Counted from the first letter of the stretch, positions 30,472 through 45,500 are shown. The stretch is 64,000 bases of DNA from Undaria pinnatifida (GCA_012845835.1 JABAKD010000018.1:5945862-6009861), one strand, 5' to 3'. The notes: generated from the letters alone by a model not told the origin. Made by a program: numbers and translations.

Positions 30472-33400
30472 GTATGTTCTTGCTGTAGTGCGGTCTGCTG
30501 CGGGTGGTAGATGGCTACGTGCGCCAGGCATGGGTACACGGACCTGCTTTGCTCGCGAGGCACCTCCGCTGTCGCAACACGATTCGAACGGCAATTTTGA
30601 GTTATCATGTTGCTTCCCCTGTTGCCTTTCATTCCCATTTTTTTTGTAAATTTGGCTGTGTGACAGAGATGCATCACACGAGCAAGTGTTCCTTCTGACC
30701 GTTTCGTTCCTGAAGTGTTCACCCCACGCAAAAGTCACACCATTGGATACGGGGGGTGTACGTCGATTTCTTATGAGCACCAAGCATAGCTGCTGCACCA
30801 TAAAGCCCTGCCATGAGTGCATGGCCAGCCCTGCCGTGAGTTCATCGTCGTTTGCAGCCCTCCACGGGTACAAGGTCCAGGCAACCCAACCCAACCAACC
30901 AACCTCCACTCGTGCTGCTTTTTCCATACTAGAACACGGTCACTTTTTGAACCTCAGAATCGTAAGAACAATGGGAAATTACTTGAAAACAGAACGCCCT
31001 CTACGTAGCATCGGACAGGCAGTCTAACGTATCTCGACAGCACTCGCAGTGCTTCTCTCATGAGCAAGAGCACACCCCAGAGATAGCCAGGGTCCCACCC
31101 CCGTGTTCACATCAAGCACACGTTGGTGTGTGCCCCAGCTTGAACTCGAAGATACCCGAGGCCGTCAGCGAGTGAGTGGTGTGCTCTACGAGACACATCG
31201 CCCGTCATGTTGTCCGTGACAAAATTATCGAAATTTCAATTTTCGGCGGCTGGTGACGAGCATCCATTATTAATAATACGACAGACTACTATTAATTAAT
31301 ACCTGGTATGTGAAGACAACACACAAACGCACATAAGGAGTGCATGCCATCACTTCGGTGCGTAGTGAACAAGGCGAGAACGTAGATCCCATAGACTATA
31401 AGGCTATCTCGTGGCGAGGCATCGTTCTTCTCGTAACGTACGTGTCATAGGGCAATATTGCATAGGCTCACGGTTTCTTGTGCAAGATTTCGTCCGGATG
31501 CCTATGGTGGTCGGAAGCATTTTATGCGGTGTATAATAGCCCCTCTGGCACGGAATTTTGTTATTTTCTTGGCCTATCATTTTCGTACACGTACACACGA
31601 AACATCACAAACATTTAAAAACCGTGGTGCTGTGAACCTACTCGTTGGTTTACCGTTCTTTGCTTTCCGTTGTTTCTTTGTACCAGGTACTGCTGTATCC
31701 CGGATATCTATAATGCTGGACCGGTATATTGGACACATCCGCTCGCGTCATCGAATGATGATACCCTCCCAAAATACCCTTCCGTATGCATCACCCCGCG
31801 ACTTTTGAGCCTCGCTGTATCCTGTCTGCCTTGCTGGTCACAACGGGCAGCTTGCTGGTACACTGCTACTGCTGTGATACTGCATGTGTGTACAAGCTGC
31901 CTTGTTGAGTGCTGACAGCTTGCTGGTACACTGGTGTTGACACTGCTGCGTGTCTCACTGCTGTGTGCTGAAAGCTTGCTCGTGTGCGTGATACACCACT
32001 ACTACATTCTTGCTGTACCATCCCGCAAAGTCTACGCAGAGCACAGCGGAGAGCAGCCGATTGTACCTTTGGACTCTTATTCGGTACTACCTGGTACCTG
32101 GTACAGCAGTGGGGTGTAGGGCGTTTGCAATGTACAATGTCAATGTTTTTGTTGTCTCACATGAACTCTTGTAACAAATCTAGAGTCCGCGGCCACACAA
32201 AGGTGCTGGAGCCCTGTGTGTGTGTGTGTGTGTGTTCTTCACATTAAACCGTTCTTCTACTCGTCGACATCCAGCACACCCAGTGTCCGTACTGATTCTT
32301 CACCCTAGAAAGATCAGCTCTGTGGTCACAAGCCACGACACAGAGATAATGCATCGTAATGCATTCGACAACGCAATGTCATGCCCTAGTACTGGGTACG
32401 ACAGGCACAACATACATAGGTCAGCAACAGAAATACATTGGAAGAGACCTAGGAAGATCCGAAAACCTAAATGAAATCAAAATTCGTCGGGGAAATACTA
32501 CGCTTTCCCGCCTACAACGCACGATACGAAGAACGCGTACAAGTGAAAAGATCTAATGTGCAAACTGAACTCACGTGGCCGCGGGTATCCCCTCAACTAC
32601 AGCATTAGAGTTCCCCCGTTCCCACAACTAACCAACTCGCGGCTACAAACTACAGTGGTTGGGCTGCCTGCACCGTACGAACCGCACGGTAATCGTGAGC
32701 ACAGACGAACGCGCCTGCTGTCTGGAGTGCTGTCAGAGTGACGACCCGCGGGCATGCAGTGAAACAAGAGCAATCGAAGCGAAACCGCAATTTTCACTCA
32801 GCCGTGAGATGGACAAAGAAGGATTTTGATCAAAACTTAGCTTTGCACGCTGCGTGTGATGCTTCGATGATGTTTACTGCAGCTGGCTTCGTAATTATAC
32901 TGTACCTTTTTCATAACAAAAATACTACGAGGCAGATTTGAAACTGTCGACCCTCGTTATTCATGTCTTTGGGGCTCCCGTGAAATCGCACGTACGTGCA
33001 AGGTTTTTTAGATTTGCACGTAAATTCAATAGCGATATATGTATAGCGGCTCCCTGTGTCCAGGTCCGCACAAAACGACGGTTACGCTGCCCAGACCAAC
33101 CCGACCCCAGACCCGACCCTAACCCCAACTCTAACCCTAACCCCAACCCTAACCCTAACCCTAACCCGAATCCAATCCTTTGGGGGGCTCTCGGTCTGCT
33201 CTCGAGGTCGGCAGAGGCTGTACTGAGTTCACGTGCAATTCTAAAAACCTTGCACGTACGTGCAATTAAACTTGTGGTGATGTCTTTGATGAGCTTCCGC
33301 CGGCATTTGGGGATGCCGTGCCCGCGATTTTGGGGGTGCCTGCCATATACCCTAATATACCCTAACCCTAACCGTGACCCTAACCAAATGAAACGAATTA

Positions 33401-36379
33401 ACCAAATGTGGAGTGAAACCCCCTTCAGCTCGTACACAGTGTGCGTCAACCATCGTCTCGAAAAAGTGTTTCGCTCTACTGGAGGCGCGCAGTCCGCAAG
33501 GGACCTTGAGACCTCGAGGTAGCGACCAACTTACTCCAACAATGCTGTAGGTAGCGGTAGACGTGGCCATGTTATGACTTTTTTTTAACAACGTTAGCTG
33601 TGAGTTCGACAAACTTCGGGTCGATGCTCATCTTTGCAAGCTGCGTAATACACCCGTCGCCCATACTTAGTACGAAGTCTTGCCATTTATTCGTTTGACG
33701 CAAACGAACTGCTGTTTGTTGTTGCTGTGTACGAGACGAAGCATATTTCGTATATAAGTGGACTTACAGGATTTAGTTGATAAACGGATGCATTTCCTTC
33801 CACAGCTGTCAGATTTTGCCCCCCTCAGAAACGGGTTTTTCAGTTTCCGCGGACAGATTGACTAACATCACCCCGTTGACCCTGATAGCTACACTACTGT
33901 AGTTGCAAGGGGAGTCGCCGACGTCCTAATGAGGACACACAACCCGTTATACGCGCGATCGGGGTATCACACACAGCTTGCAAAGATGAGTGTGACAAAA
34001 TATTCGATCTCACCCGCTGAAGTGTTTTTTCATTTTTCATCATATAAATGGATTCGTCGGGTGGTGCGTCTTTCCAAAGCACAGCGTCCACAACGGCCAA
34101 AGCATAGCATCCACGACGGCCAAAACACAGCAAACAACGCCGGCCAAAGCACAGCACCCACGACGGCCCCACTTCACAAGCGCCACAGCATTCAAGCAGG
34201 GGTGGCCCCAAAACGTTCGGGTTCAGGTTATAAAACCCATATCCAACTCCTAAAAATTATCCTAGTGTGTAGTGTCTTCACATTAACAAGTAGTCTAACT
34301 CCATAACAATCCATTTCCATCTCCAAAAATTGATCCTAGTCTAACTCTAGAGTGTTTTGCCATACATGACTCATTTCCAACTCCTAAAAGAATCCTATTC
34401 TAACTCCAAGTGTTTTGACGTAACCCATTTCCAACTCCTGAAAATATTCTAGTCTAACTCCACGTGTTTTTACCCCATGTCGGGACTGCGGTGCTAAAAG
34501 GGTTATCAGGCTTGGGGTTCTGATCGGGGTTAGCGTTGCCTCCCCCATCGCCCCCACCACCCTGTATATTGTGGCCTATCTAAAAATATATACTTCGAAG
34601 TATTATAAAAAATGAAAATTCACTCCAGCTGTGAGATCGAATATATATATATTGTGGCCTATCTATAGTGCAGTATGGAACCAGAGAAATCTCCTGAAAC
34701 CAGCTTGGTCTAATAAAGAGTGAGCAAAGCTCAATGAAAAATCGCCGAGCAGTGGGATTGCTGAACCCCATGCGCGATAAAAATGAACGCAGGAACCGGG
34801 GGGGAGAAGGGACGACACACCTGTGACCATGGCCTGTCCAGAAGCTGGAAAGTAGAAGTCTGAAAAAATAAAATGAAAAAATAAATAAATAAATAAATAA
34901 AGGTGGCTAATACAGCCCCACCCAGACGGACTGATAATGCCGTTGGGTAGAAATACCGGTAAAATGTGAAGACAACACACACACGGAGAGGACTCTCGTC
35001 GTGTTTCCACACGGGTGATTTGGCCGCGCAATGCCGAACGCGGTGGCTGCGGGGGCGGAACATATATATGCAAGCCAGCACACCAGACTACGTGCAAGGA
35101 AGAAAAAAAGACGAATAAGAAACAAAGATGAAAAAAAAACAAAAGAGGCAGAAATGCATGGAAAGAAAAAAGAACGCAGGGGGGGGAAGGGAAGAGGTAC
35201 CCACGAAGACGAATCTTTTGTGGTGAATGAACCAAGACGGCAGAACAAAGACGAACACCAAGCGAGACAGACAGCTAGAAACTAAGCAGGTAGTACAGGC
35301 CTAGTCGTCGGTTGCTTGAGTTGAGCTTGGGGCAATTTTGGTGTTGACAACTACAACGATCAATCGTCTCTCTATTATATCATATCAAATACCAGGTATA
35401 TCTTCCGTAGCCGGTCGCCCCGGTGATCTATCTAGTGGTTACGTGGTTACCTTCGAATGCTGCTATTAATGGAGTTGGTTCTGGGGGTCGAATCCGACGT
35501 GGGTCGGACTTCCGAGTTTGTGTCGCAAAAAATAATAAATGAAAGGGATCAACTGGTTAGAGCGCCTAGCAGCGTGGGTAGGCGCAACTCGATGCGTGTC
35601 GGCGAGGGGATAATTTAATAGCTGGATGGAGTCTCGTCGCGGTAAAAAATGAAGGCACGTGCCATGGTGGGGGCGGGGAGAAGATCCTGCTGCTTAGCGG
35701 GCTCGGATCTGAGTTGCGCCTGGGGAGCTAGGGAGGGAGAAGGAGAAGGAAAGCTGCGAACGTAATATAGAGTAAGGGATGGGCAAAAAAAAAAAAAACG
35801 TCGCCGTATGTAGTCGCCTCGGTTGTCTAGTGGTTGATAACCTCGAACACTACGTACTGTTCATAAGGCTGGATGGAGTCGGAGGCAGGGGTTCAAATCT
35901 CGGTATGGAACACATCATCTTCTAGAGACCACAAGTAACTGCCGAGAGGGAGGGAATTATCATTTTCTCTGGCTTTGACGATTTTGAGCATGGCTCTCTT
36001 CTGCGACGGGAGTTCGTGAAAATAACGTACTTCGCTGTTGGGGTGCGTGGGTGGTTGGATGGTTCTCACCCCTTCTCCTCCTGTCTGTTTTGTTATTTTC
36101 GGTGGAGCTTACAACACTACGCTGTCCCGGAAAGAGCGATCGAAGTCCGACTCTTCGTATTACTGCCTCGTATTGTCTTTGCTGCCAGCCCTCGCGGGAG
36201 GTGAGGCGACTGGTTAGTTCCAACTCCTGAATGAGGAGCTGCATCTTGTGCCTGGTAATATTGGATCGCGCGGCTCCTTACACCATTCTTACGTAGTTCG
36301 GACGCCAACTCATACGTGGTATAATACCTGTCAGTTTTGACCGATATCTTTTTTGGTCGATCTCAATACCTGAAGAATC

Positions 36380-36437
<58 letters not shown>

Positions 36438-36513
36438 CTTGTTCTTGTTCTTGTTCTTGTAGTTGTTGTTGTTGTTGTTGTTGTGGTTGTTGTTGTTGTT
36501 GTTGTTGTGGTGG

Positions 36514-36544
<31 letters not shown>

Positions 36545-39500
36545 GGTTGTGGTTGTGGTTGTGGTTGTGGTTGTTGGTGTTGGTGTTGGTGTTGGTGTTG
36601 GTGTTGGTGTTGTGGTTGTGGTTGTGGTTGTTGTTGTTGTTGTTGTTGTTGTTGTATTGCTGTTTGACTTTTTCGGTTTTTCGTTCATTTCGCCATCAAA
36701 TAACCCTATGGTCGATGCTGGTATCGTTGCTTTTATCGATTTTTTTCAACTTTCCCCTGTGACGTCCCAATAAATAATCTGGAGGACCGCCTCCGAGGAG
36801 GTCTGTATCTTCGCCCTAACCTCCGCCTGCGCAAACACACACAGCAGAACAAGCAGTACGGACTTCAGTAGAGACGAGAGACGAGATTCACCTTCTACTC
36901 GTCACCAGGGGACGCCTGTTCTTGTGGCTCGTGCACAGCGCACAGCAGTATTTGACCTCTCCAACCATTTTACCTCCTCCAGTGACGCCATAAAACACCC
37001 AAAAGGGGGTGCAGTGATTAAAGGGCTGGTCTCACTCAACTTTATATTTACTTTCACTCTCTCTACGAAGCTCAACTCTTACATAAGAGGGGTGACCCTC
37101 CTCCTCCGCAGTTTCTGGACAAAAGCCGTTTAGTCACGCGTCTCTTCCCTTCTCCCCCACGAAGTTATTTGTAAAACACGACGCGTGTGGCCGAGAATCG
37201 TTTTTTGTAAATACGGTAGTGCCGGTACTATTAGTAGCAGCATACCAGAGTGGAGAAGTGGGGGCCCGCCGTTGACGCCTTTGCAACCGCAAACCCGTTT
37301 TGGGGGGAAATTCTTGCACATTGTACAGGGAGGGGTTGTGGGGCCCCTTCGGTCAAAATAAAAACAGCAGTTTAGTATTTTGAAAAAAAAACAGAAGTGC
37401 TAACTTTACCGCAGCAATACTTTTTCTGATGAGTTTCGACGAAATCTTCGATCTCACAGCTGGTTGGTGGAGTGTATTTTTTAGTTTAAAAAAAAGTCGT
37501 CCATGTTATAATAAAACTAAAAATGCACTACACCAGCTGCGAGATCGAAGTTTTCGTCGAAACTCATCTTTGAAAGCTCTGTGTGATACTCCGATCGCGC
37601 GTATCGGCAACTCCCCTTGGAACTACAGTGCAGCTTGTACCAGAGTCAACAGGATGATGTTATATATATCGTATCTGGTATATATATTCACACACAACTC
37701 GTAATGCGCGCGATCGGAGTATCACACACAGCTTGCAAAGATGAGTTTCGACGAAATCTTCGATCTCACAGCTGAAGTGTATTTTCATTTTTTATAATAT
37801 TATTCACTTGATAAACTGATGCATTTCCTTCCACAGCTGTCAGATTTTGTCCCCCTCAAAAACGGGTTTTATAGTTTCCGCGCACAGACTGACTAACATC
37901 ACCCTGTTGACCCTGATAGCTACACACTGCAGTCGCAAGGGGAGTCGCCGACCTATATCCTCAATGAGGACACATGTCGAAAGTCATATTTGCAAACTGT
38001 GTGTGATACTCCGATCGCGCGTATTACGGGTTATGTGTCATCAAGGATATAGGCCGGCGACTCCCCTTGGAACTAATATGCATACGCAATAACGCCATTT
38101 GCAGGACTCCCTACCGAGCGACATACCTGGTAGCTCCATTGCGAGGCTTTGGACCAGCTCCTAACGAACTGGTATCTTGTTCGTTGTAGGTAGGTGGTGT
38201 TGGGGGCCTTGGTTTTGCAAGGGACGGCAGTCATTGCTGCGCTTGCAGCATCATGGGACGAATATGCTCAGAAGCAACAAATTTAATCGTTCCGAAGCTC
38301 TTGTTTGATATTTACACTTTTGCTGTGGGCGCGTAGAACGCTACGGACCGTCGAACTAGAGGCCCAGGTACAGGTTCACCTACTGGTGCTCGGCGTTGTC
38401 GGCGAATCTGAGTTAAACATGTATCACCAGCCTAAGAAACTTCCTTTTTTCAATTCGTCCACGGGTAGCGGAGGTGTGGGGAGTCGTTTTAGAGGAGTTT
38501 TGGTGATGAAAAAGGCGCCGAATCGACCCAGCGCCCGACACGAAATATTGTGTATGACCTACGATCTCTTACACTGCCGCGAGGGAGATGGTTCGAGCAC
38601 AAATGCCGTTTCCGGTGGGGAGTGATGAAAAATCGATTTTTTACCAGAAGTAGTTTTGCAGCTTGTAAACGAAATGGAATATTGTGGAGTATTGGTTTTT
38701 CAAAGACTGCTTCATGCAGTGCTCTTTTTTATTTTTTGCCCGAAGGGGCCCGTTAATAAACGCCAACGTGTAGGGCTGTGATTGGGCACGGCTTAAGTCG
38801 CCGACTAGCTATTAGTCGAACTATTGCCGTATAGCACGGATGACAGCACACCCCTACCCCCCCTGCGAAAACACACAAGGGGGTTTTAATCGTTTTTCGA
38901 CCGTCACTTTTATCAGCGGGGGTGTGTTGAATGCCACACCCCACTTCAAACGTACGCCTGATAACATATCAAACCCCAAAGTATCACACCTGTTCGACAA
39001 CATTCACCCGCAACGCACACGCACCGATATGGATATCGGTACGAGCATGGAGGCAACTGCTGCTCCCATCACAGTGGGCCGATCGAGCCTACGGCCCGGA
39101 CCCCACCGGCACCTGTTGCTGCCCCGCCTCGAGCAGGGATAACGTCGTTTTTCTTCCGGGTCCACCCCGCATACCGGTACCGGTACTGGTACTGCCTCTT
39201 CTGCCGTGGTTCAAACCCCGACAACGGGCATCAATACCAGTGAAGCGCACAAAGCTCTGGCAGCAACGCCCAACAATTCAGCCACAGGGCCTGAGACCCC
39301 GCTCCAGAATTGCCAGGCACTCACACCCCCTGCAGCCTGCCGGGGTCTGTTCACACTCCATAGCAATCGAAGGTACCGCTAGCGCAACTCCTAGTTTTAT
39401 CAACCCCCCTCATCTGGCCGAGTCTGTTCGCACTCGTTAGCAACCGACGTCCAGTTATCACACCCCATCATTATCACACCCCAGTTTCGGGGCTATTGTG

Positions 39501-42500
39501 GATGGTACTTATCACCGGGGGTACTCTAGATACGGCACCATCCATTAAAAACACCCGCTGTGATGACGTTTTCAAAGGTCCAAAAGTTGTCACCGAGGTG
39601 CGTGCGTTCGTCGTGTTATACAGTAGTCAATCGCGGAACGGATGTGCCGACTGTCCGACTTGTTGGGTTTCAGGTGCGAGAAGGCGATTTTAATGCGGTG
39701 TGTTAACGCAGCTTGTTGACTTGATTTGATGCTGGCTGCGGATGCCCTTGCATGTAGGCGTGACTCCTTTATGTTCCTCTTTTCGTCGATTGTGCCACTT
39801 TTATGCCTGTTTTTTACCGTTGGGCTACCAAATGGTGAATTATGCCGCTCCGATATGATTTTATGCTTTACCGCCAAAAAGGCATTTTATTCCCCGTTAT
39901 GTTCCCCACCACGCTGAAACAAAATATGTTCGTGAGACCAAGCATATGTGGTATCGACATGCTATTGTAATGTTTGCGGTACGATATGGTGTGATGTATT
40001 GCAAAGTCGTCAGATGCAACATCGCAGAGCGTGCGCTCTGTCCGCTTTTTACACGCAAATTAAGCAAAGTTTGTAGTTTTTTTTGAAGGCATTTTCTACA
40101 GGGGACATCGAAATAGCCGGTAACGGTTTTTATGCTACCGCATTACACCTACTCAGGAAATCCCCGAGTTCGTCAAAATCGGGACTCGTTTGAGAGACTG
40201 GAACCACACTGCATTCCTTTGGGAAAATCCGTAATTCCGCGACACACACTGCTGTACTTGGCCCAGGAAATTATGCAGAGTACAAGTGTGTACCTTAGTG
40301 CTATCACTAGAGCTCACCAAAACGGCAGATCATTTCATGTCGATTTAGGGACGCGACCACGTCGCTGAAAGTTGGATTAGTGCTTCCGTGATTTGCTTTG
40401 CACGTTTTTTTTTCAAAATTTTACCCAGCACGACAACTCGTATTTTTTTACAGAAACTGTCGCCGGTGTAGAAAAAAAAACAGGTTCAAATTTGCAAAAA
40501 GCTGTGCAAACCAAGTCGTGGAAGCACAAATCCAACTTTCAGCGACGTGGTCGCCTCCCTAAATCGACATGAAGTGATCTGCCGTTTTGGTGAGCTCTAG
40601 TAATAGCACTAAGGTGCACGCCTGTACCATGCATAATTTCCTGGGCCAAGCACAACAGTGTGCGTCGCAGAATTACGGATTATTCCTAAGGAATGCGGTG
40701 TGGTTCCAGTCTCTCAAATGAGTCCCGATTTTTTCGTTTTCTGAGGGGTGTACGAGTAGCAGCGGTGATTATTCTCCTAAATGGACGGTTATGCTACGAA
40801 GCTCAGCCCTGATTATGCTGGCATTATGCCCGCATGCTAAAATTCGCGCAAAAAAATCCAAACTTTGCTAGAAATTATGCTGGCGCAAAGGACTCAAGCT
40901 TACTCAAATACCTTGTGACACTGCAACGCGGGGCGGGAGATCCACACGCGCGCAAACGCTCACATCGCGGAACAACATGTAGAGCTGGCGTTCTTCCAAA
41001 CCGATCGTCTGAGTCTGCGTCGTGTCGTAGCTGTGTCCCATCGAGCAGCCTCCTCTTGTAATGCTGTTCTTTTCAGATATGTCTCCTTGTAGTTTTGCGC
41101 AAATGTTTCGTGTTTAGTGTGACATTGTATGATAAGGTAGATGGTTTGGATAGATGGTTTACGACTTGCCGTGGTCATCGACGCGCGCGTTTCGCGCAAG
41201 GTTGGGAGAGACGGCAGGAAGCGAATAGCCCCACGGAGGGATGTAAGGCTTTTTCTTCTGGGGATGTTACGCTGCAGTTTGTCCCGCACCATGACCAAAG
41301 CTACGGTTGGGAGGGGGGGAGGGTACCCTGATTCACACTACCAATACGCTCCAGCTATGAGACCCAGGATTTCGTCGAAGTTCGTATTTGCATGTGTGAT
41401 ACGCCAGTCGCGCGTGTGGCGGGGTGTGCGCGTCCTCAGGAAGGACAGAGGTCGGCGACTCCGCGTAGTGCTAGCTAGTACCAGGGTAAACAGGGGTGGT
41501 TTTTCCAAGACGTTCAGTCTTGAATCATTGCATCACTCTGCGCACGGAAAACGTAACCATATTTTGCGGCAAAAGCAGCCAATACCAAGGTCACCATGGT
41601 GGTCCGTAGCCGTCGTGCAGCAAACAGGGTAGAAAATAGCAGAGTGCTGCTGTACCGGCGCAAGCCCGGTATGTACCGGTAGTAACCAGATTTCGTGTAT
41701 ATACGGTAGGGATTGCCTGGTACGGCTAAAGGGGGTTACGCTACGGGTGTTTGTGTGTGTGCGAGCACACTCGGCTGTTTTGACACTGGCCGGGAACCCA
41801 GTTTGCCGGACAACCTGGCCTACTAAGAGTGTTTCCCATGCCGTTGTCCATTCTTGATTATTTTTGTGCTTGCCATCCGACAGTGTGCGGTACTACAGTA
41901 TGAGCTTCGACGCTGATCGCTCATAACATTCCCGAACAAAGAAAGCCCCGGAAACAAACGGAAACCTGTATGACGCACCAAGTCTGACTCCCGTCTATCG
42001 TGTTTCGTTGATTTGGCCAACCCGAATCAACCTGAGCCCGTAATCCCCTAACTCTCGCTTACCAAATACCTCAAACATCTCTTGTCATTTTCGTGTTAAT
42101 GCTTCGGGGCCGGATTCGGGTAGTTTTTTTTTTTTTTTTTTTTTTTTCATCCTCCGGCGGATGGGGAAAAATAAAGCTTTAGCTCACCACACTTCCGCGT
42201 ATTTTCATACGCGTCGTGTGTCGATTTAACTCAGTTGCTTTCGCAGCCCAACGCTAGCTGGCGCACCCTTCGAGTCCCATTGTAGGTATGGCGTAAGCTG
42301 TCCCTATCATTGGTCCTCGTTACAACCCCGGTAGTAGTATTTGAAGGCAGATGGCAAGTCCTCCGAAGGAAGGTAGCTGCTTGGTTGGCTTAGAGGAGTC
42401 TCATGCGGCTCAATCAACCTAGAGTCTTTCCAAGCCAGAGAATCCCGATCCGTCCGAATGTCTTTCTAAGCTCAGTATCCAAGCCGGCCGAGTCAACCTA

Positions 42501-45500
42501 GAGCCTTCACAAAGCCACAGCATCCGAGCAAAGGTTACCCCATAGCAATCGGGTTATAGGGTCAGGGTTAGGGCTCTAGTCGGGTGGTCGACGTTAGTCG
42601 GCACGGCCAACCATAAACCCTAAATATTCAGTCACGCTTCACAGAGGGCTCACGAAATCGGTGTATGTTGTTCCGAAAGTTGGCGCAACGTGTTTTTTTT
42701 AGTGTTTTTGCGCTAGCCTGGTCGGCATTTAGGCCGCTGGAGGCGGGGAGAAATATTATATGCCCAGGCAGGCAGGCAAGCAGGCGTCTGCGAGAAACAA
42801 ATATGTGCAAGAGGCGATTTTTTTCACAAGAAAAAGAAATCTCTTGTAGGCAGTGTTAGCGACGGGTTTTAAATTGCTCGTATATACAAAAATGTAGTCC
42901 TTGACCCCGCCCACTACGATCACCCTGAACTCCACCACATGAAGTTGTAACCTTCCCGCGCATCTAACCCCTATCCCTTAGCCTAGCCCGAAGAATGCCC
43001 GAAGTGACTTGAAGGGCGAGACATCAGGCTATAGACTAGTTTCAAGGGTGGGGCATCAATGCCTGCACACATTTTCTCCGCGGGCGTCTGCGCATATCTT
43101 TTTTTTTTTTTTTTTTGTATCCTCCGGCGGATGGGGAAAAATAAAGCTTTAGCTCACCACACTTTTACTTTATTTATTTTATTTTATTTTTATCCTCCGG
43201 CGGATGTGGAAAAATAAAGCTTTAGCTCACCACACTTCCACGTATTTTCATGCGCGTCGTGTGTCGATTTAACTCAGTTGCTTTCGCAGCCCAACGCCTG
43301 CGCATATCCTTTTTTTGCAGGAGAGGCCTTTGCGCTGAAGGAAATTTCTTGGATTTTTCGCTGTCCCAAGAGTTTGTTCCCGTCTGATTCTTATGATAAG
43401 AGTATAGCTGGTACGAGGTATGTGGCAAGGGACGTTTTGACAGTTCTCAAGATGTGGGACATTGGACAATGTGAAGGTTTTCTTCACCTCATTTTATTTT
43501 TATTTTTTTTTTATCCTCCGGCGGATGGGAAAAAATAAAGCTTGAGCTCACCACACTTCCATGTATTTTCATACGCGTCGTATGTCGATTTAACTCAGTT
43601 GCTTTCGCAGCCCAACGCTAGCTGGCGCACCCTTCGGGTCCCATCGTAGGTATAGCGTAAGCTGTCCCTATCATTGGTCTTCGTTACAACCCCGGCAGCG
43701 CACGCAGTCACCTCGAAATCATCGGGATGACATTCTCTCGTTCAGCGCAAATTGTTGTTATACAAGGGCTCCGCATTGGTGCCGGCATTCGCCGGCGCCC
43801 ATGCTTCGGGTAGGGCAGGGCAGCACTTCGACAACTTAAGGTGTAGCTGTCCGATTTGGCATGCATTGAACTTTGAAGTAATGCCAAGAGTTTAATCGAA
43901 CATGGGATTATGAAAGTCATGCTTTGACAGAAGAAAAAACGTAATATTATACAACAAAGAAGGCAAGGATAGGCGAAAGAAACTATGTTAAATGCGCCGT
44001 CAAGTAAAAGTTGGCGTCTATCAAACAAAAATACCGAAAAGAGTATTATTGAGAACCTGCGTCGCCTCTAGGCGAAACAAAAGAGGCCTTGGCATTAATG
44101 AAGAGACTGCACTGCTGTCCCCGTGGCAATGGAGGTTCGAAGTCGACAGGATGCAAAATCGGTTTGCATCAAACGTCGACATGAGGACATGTCAGCCGGC
44201 GAGGTTTTGGAAGAAGATTGCTTTGTTTGTTACGTGAAGACTGTCGCATTGATTGGTCTGCGTGGTCGCGGGCGAGGAGAAAAACGTAGAAGAGGAGGGC
44301 GATCTCTCGTTGAGGCGGCGCTGTCTAAGATTGGTGCGGGGGTGGCTTTGCTCGTACGGGAGGTTGGCGTAGCGCTTCTTCTCTGTTTTTTCTCGGGAAG
44401 GCGGGATATGTGTGTCTGCTGTCTTTTCTTCGTGGGGGCTTTCACGTTGTCGAAATCGGACGCGTTCCCTCAATACATAATATCCGGAGTGTCTCTACCA
44501 TGACGACTGCTGATAGTGCCGTGCGTATTTCCTAGAGACTGACATATTATTTACTGGTAGTAACAATAATATACCTTTGCAACATTTTTTTTTCTTCATC
44601 CCATTTATTATCCCCGCACCACTCTCGCGCTCCCTCCCAGTAGTAACTCAGATCCGGGGTCACATAGCGGGCCCTGCTCCTCCCTCCCCACTTCGGCACG
44701 TGCTTTCATTTTTACCGCGAGGAGAATCCAGCATTTTCTTCCCTCGTCGACTCGCGTCGAACCAACCCCACGCTGCTAGGCGCTCTCAGCACTTGATCCC
44801 TGATTTTATTTTGCATTTTTGCAAATAAAGTCAAATCTCATCGTGGTGGGTGTCGAACTCAAGGACAACCAAACGTTAGTAGTATTCGAGGGTAAAACCA
44901 CTATCAATAGACCACCGGGGCGGCCGGCTGACAATTGATTAAACAAAACAGGATCTTTGCATAGAGATTACATTCCCTCCCCCGTATTGTACGATATTAC
45001 GATGGTTGACGCGACATGTATAGAATAAAGCGCCAAATACCTAAATATCAGCGTACGCGGAGTTTTAGATATCATGAATAACGAACGACCGCGACGGCAG
45101 AGCACGGCAAAGCGCAGGGCATCGCAGGGCACTGCACGGCGCTTCGTTGCTGTAAGCTATAGCGCTGCGATGGGGTGCTGGGCGGTGTCGAGCTGATGAG
45201 CCAAGCCCAGATCTCAGCCGTTGAAGCTTCGTCAAGTACGAAACAAATGGTGCGAATCGAAGAAAAGCTAAAGCTGGACCGTTCCGCAACTAATGCACAG
45301 GCGGCAAATTAGCGGCAAATGGTTGGAAGTTCAACTTCCTATACAAAAAGAAAGAAAAAATCGCGAAAAAGTTCAAAATCGTGTTGGCAGAAGAACTAAA
45401 TTTGCAGGAAGCAGCTGAAAGGTCAAGAAACAGGCAATATTTCAGTTGTTGTTGTCATTCTCACATTAACTCGCATAATCAAGTCCGTGGTCACAGGACA

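Noticed and set aside
36278-36773. Poly-Thr, poly-Leu and poly-Val frames of about 100-136 codons
   Set aside because: They read through a TTG/GGTGTT microsatellite, with no non-repeat domain.
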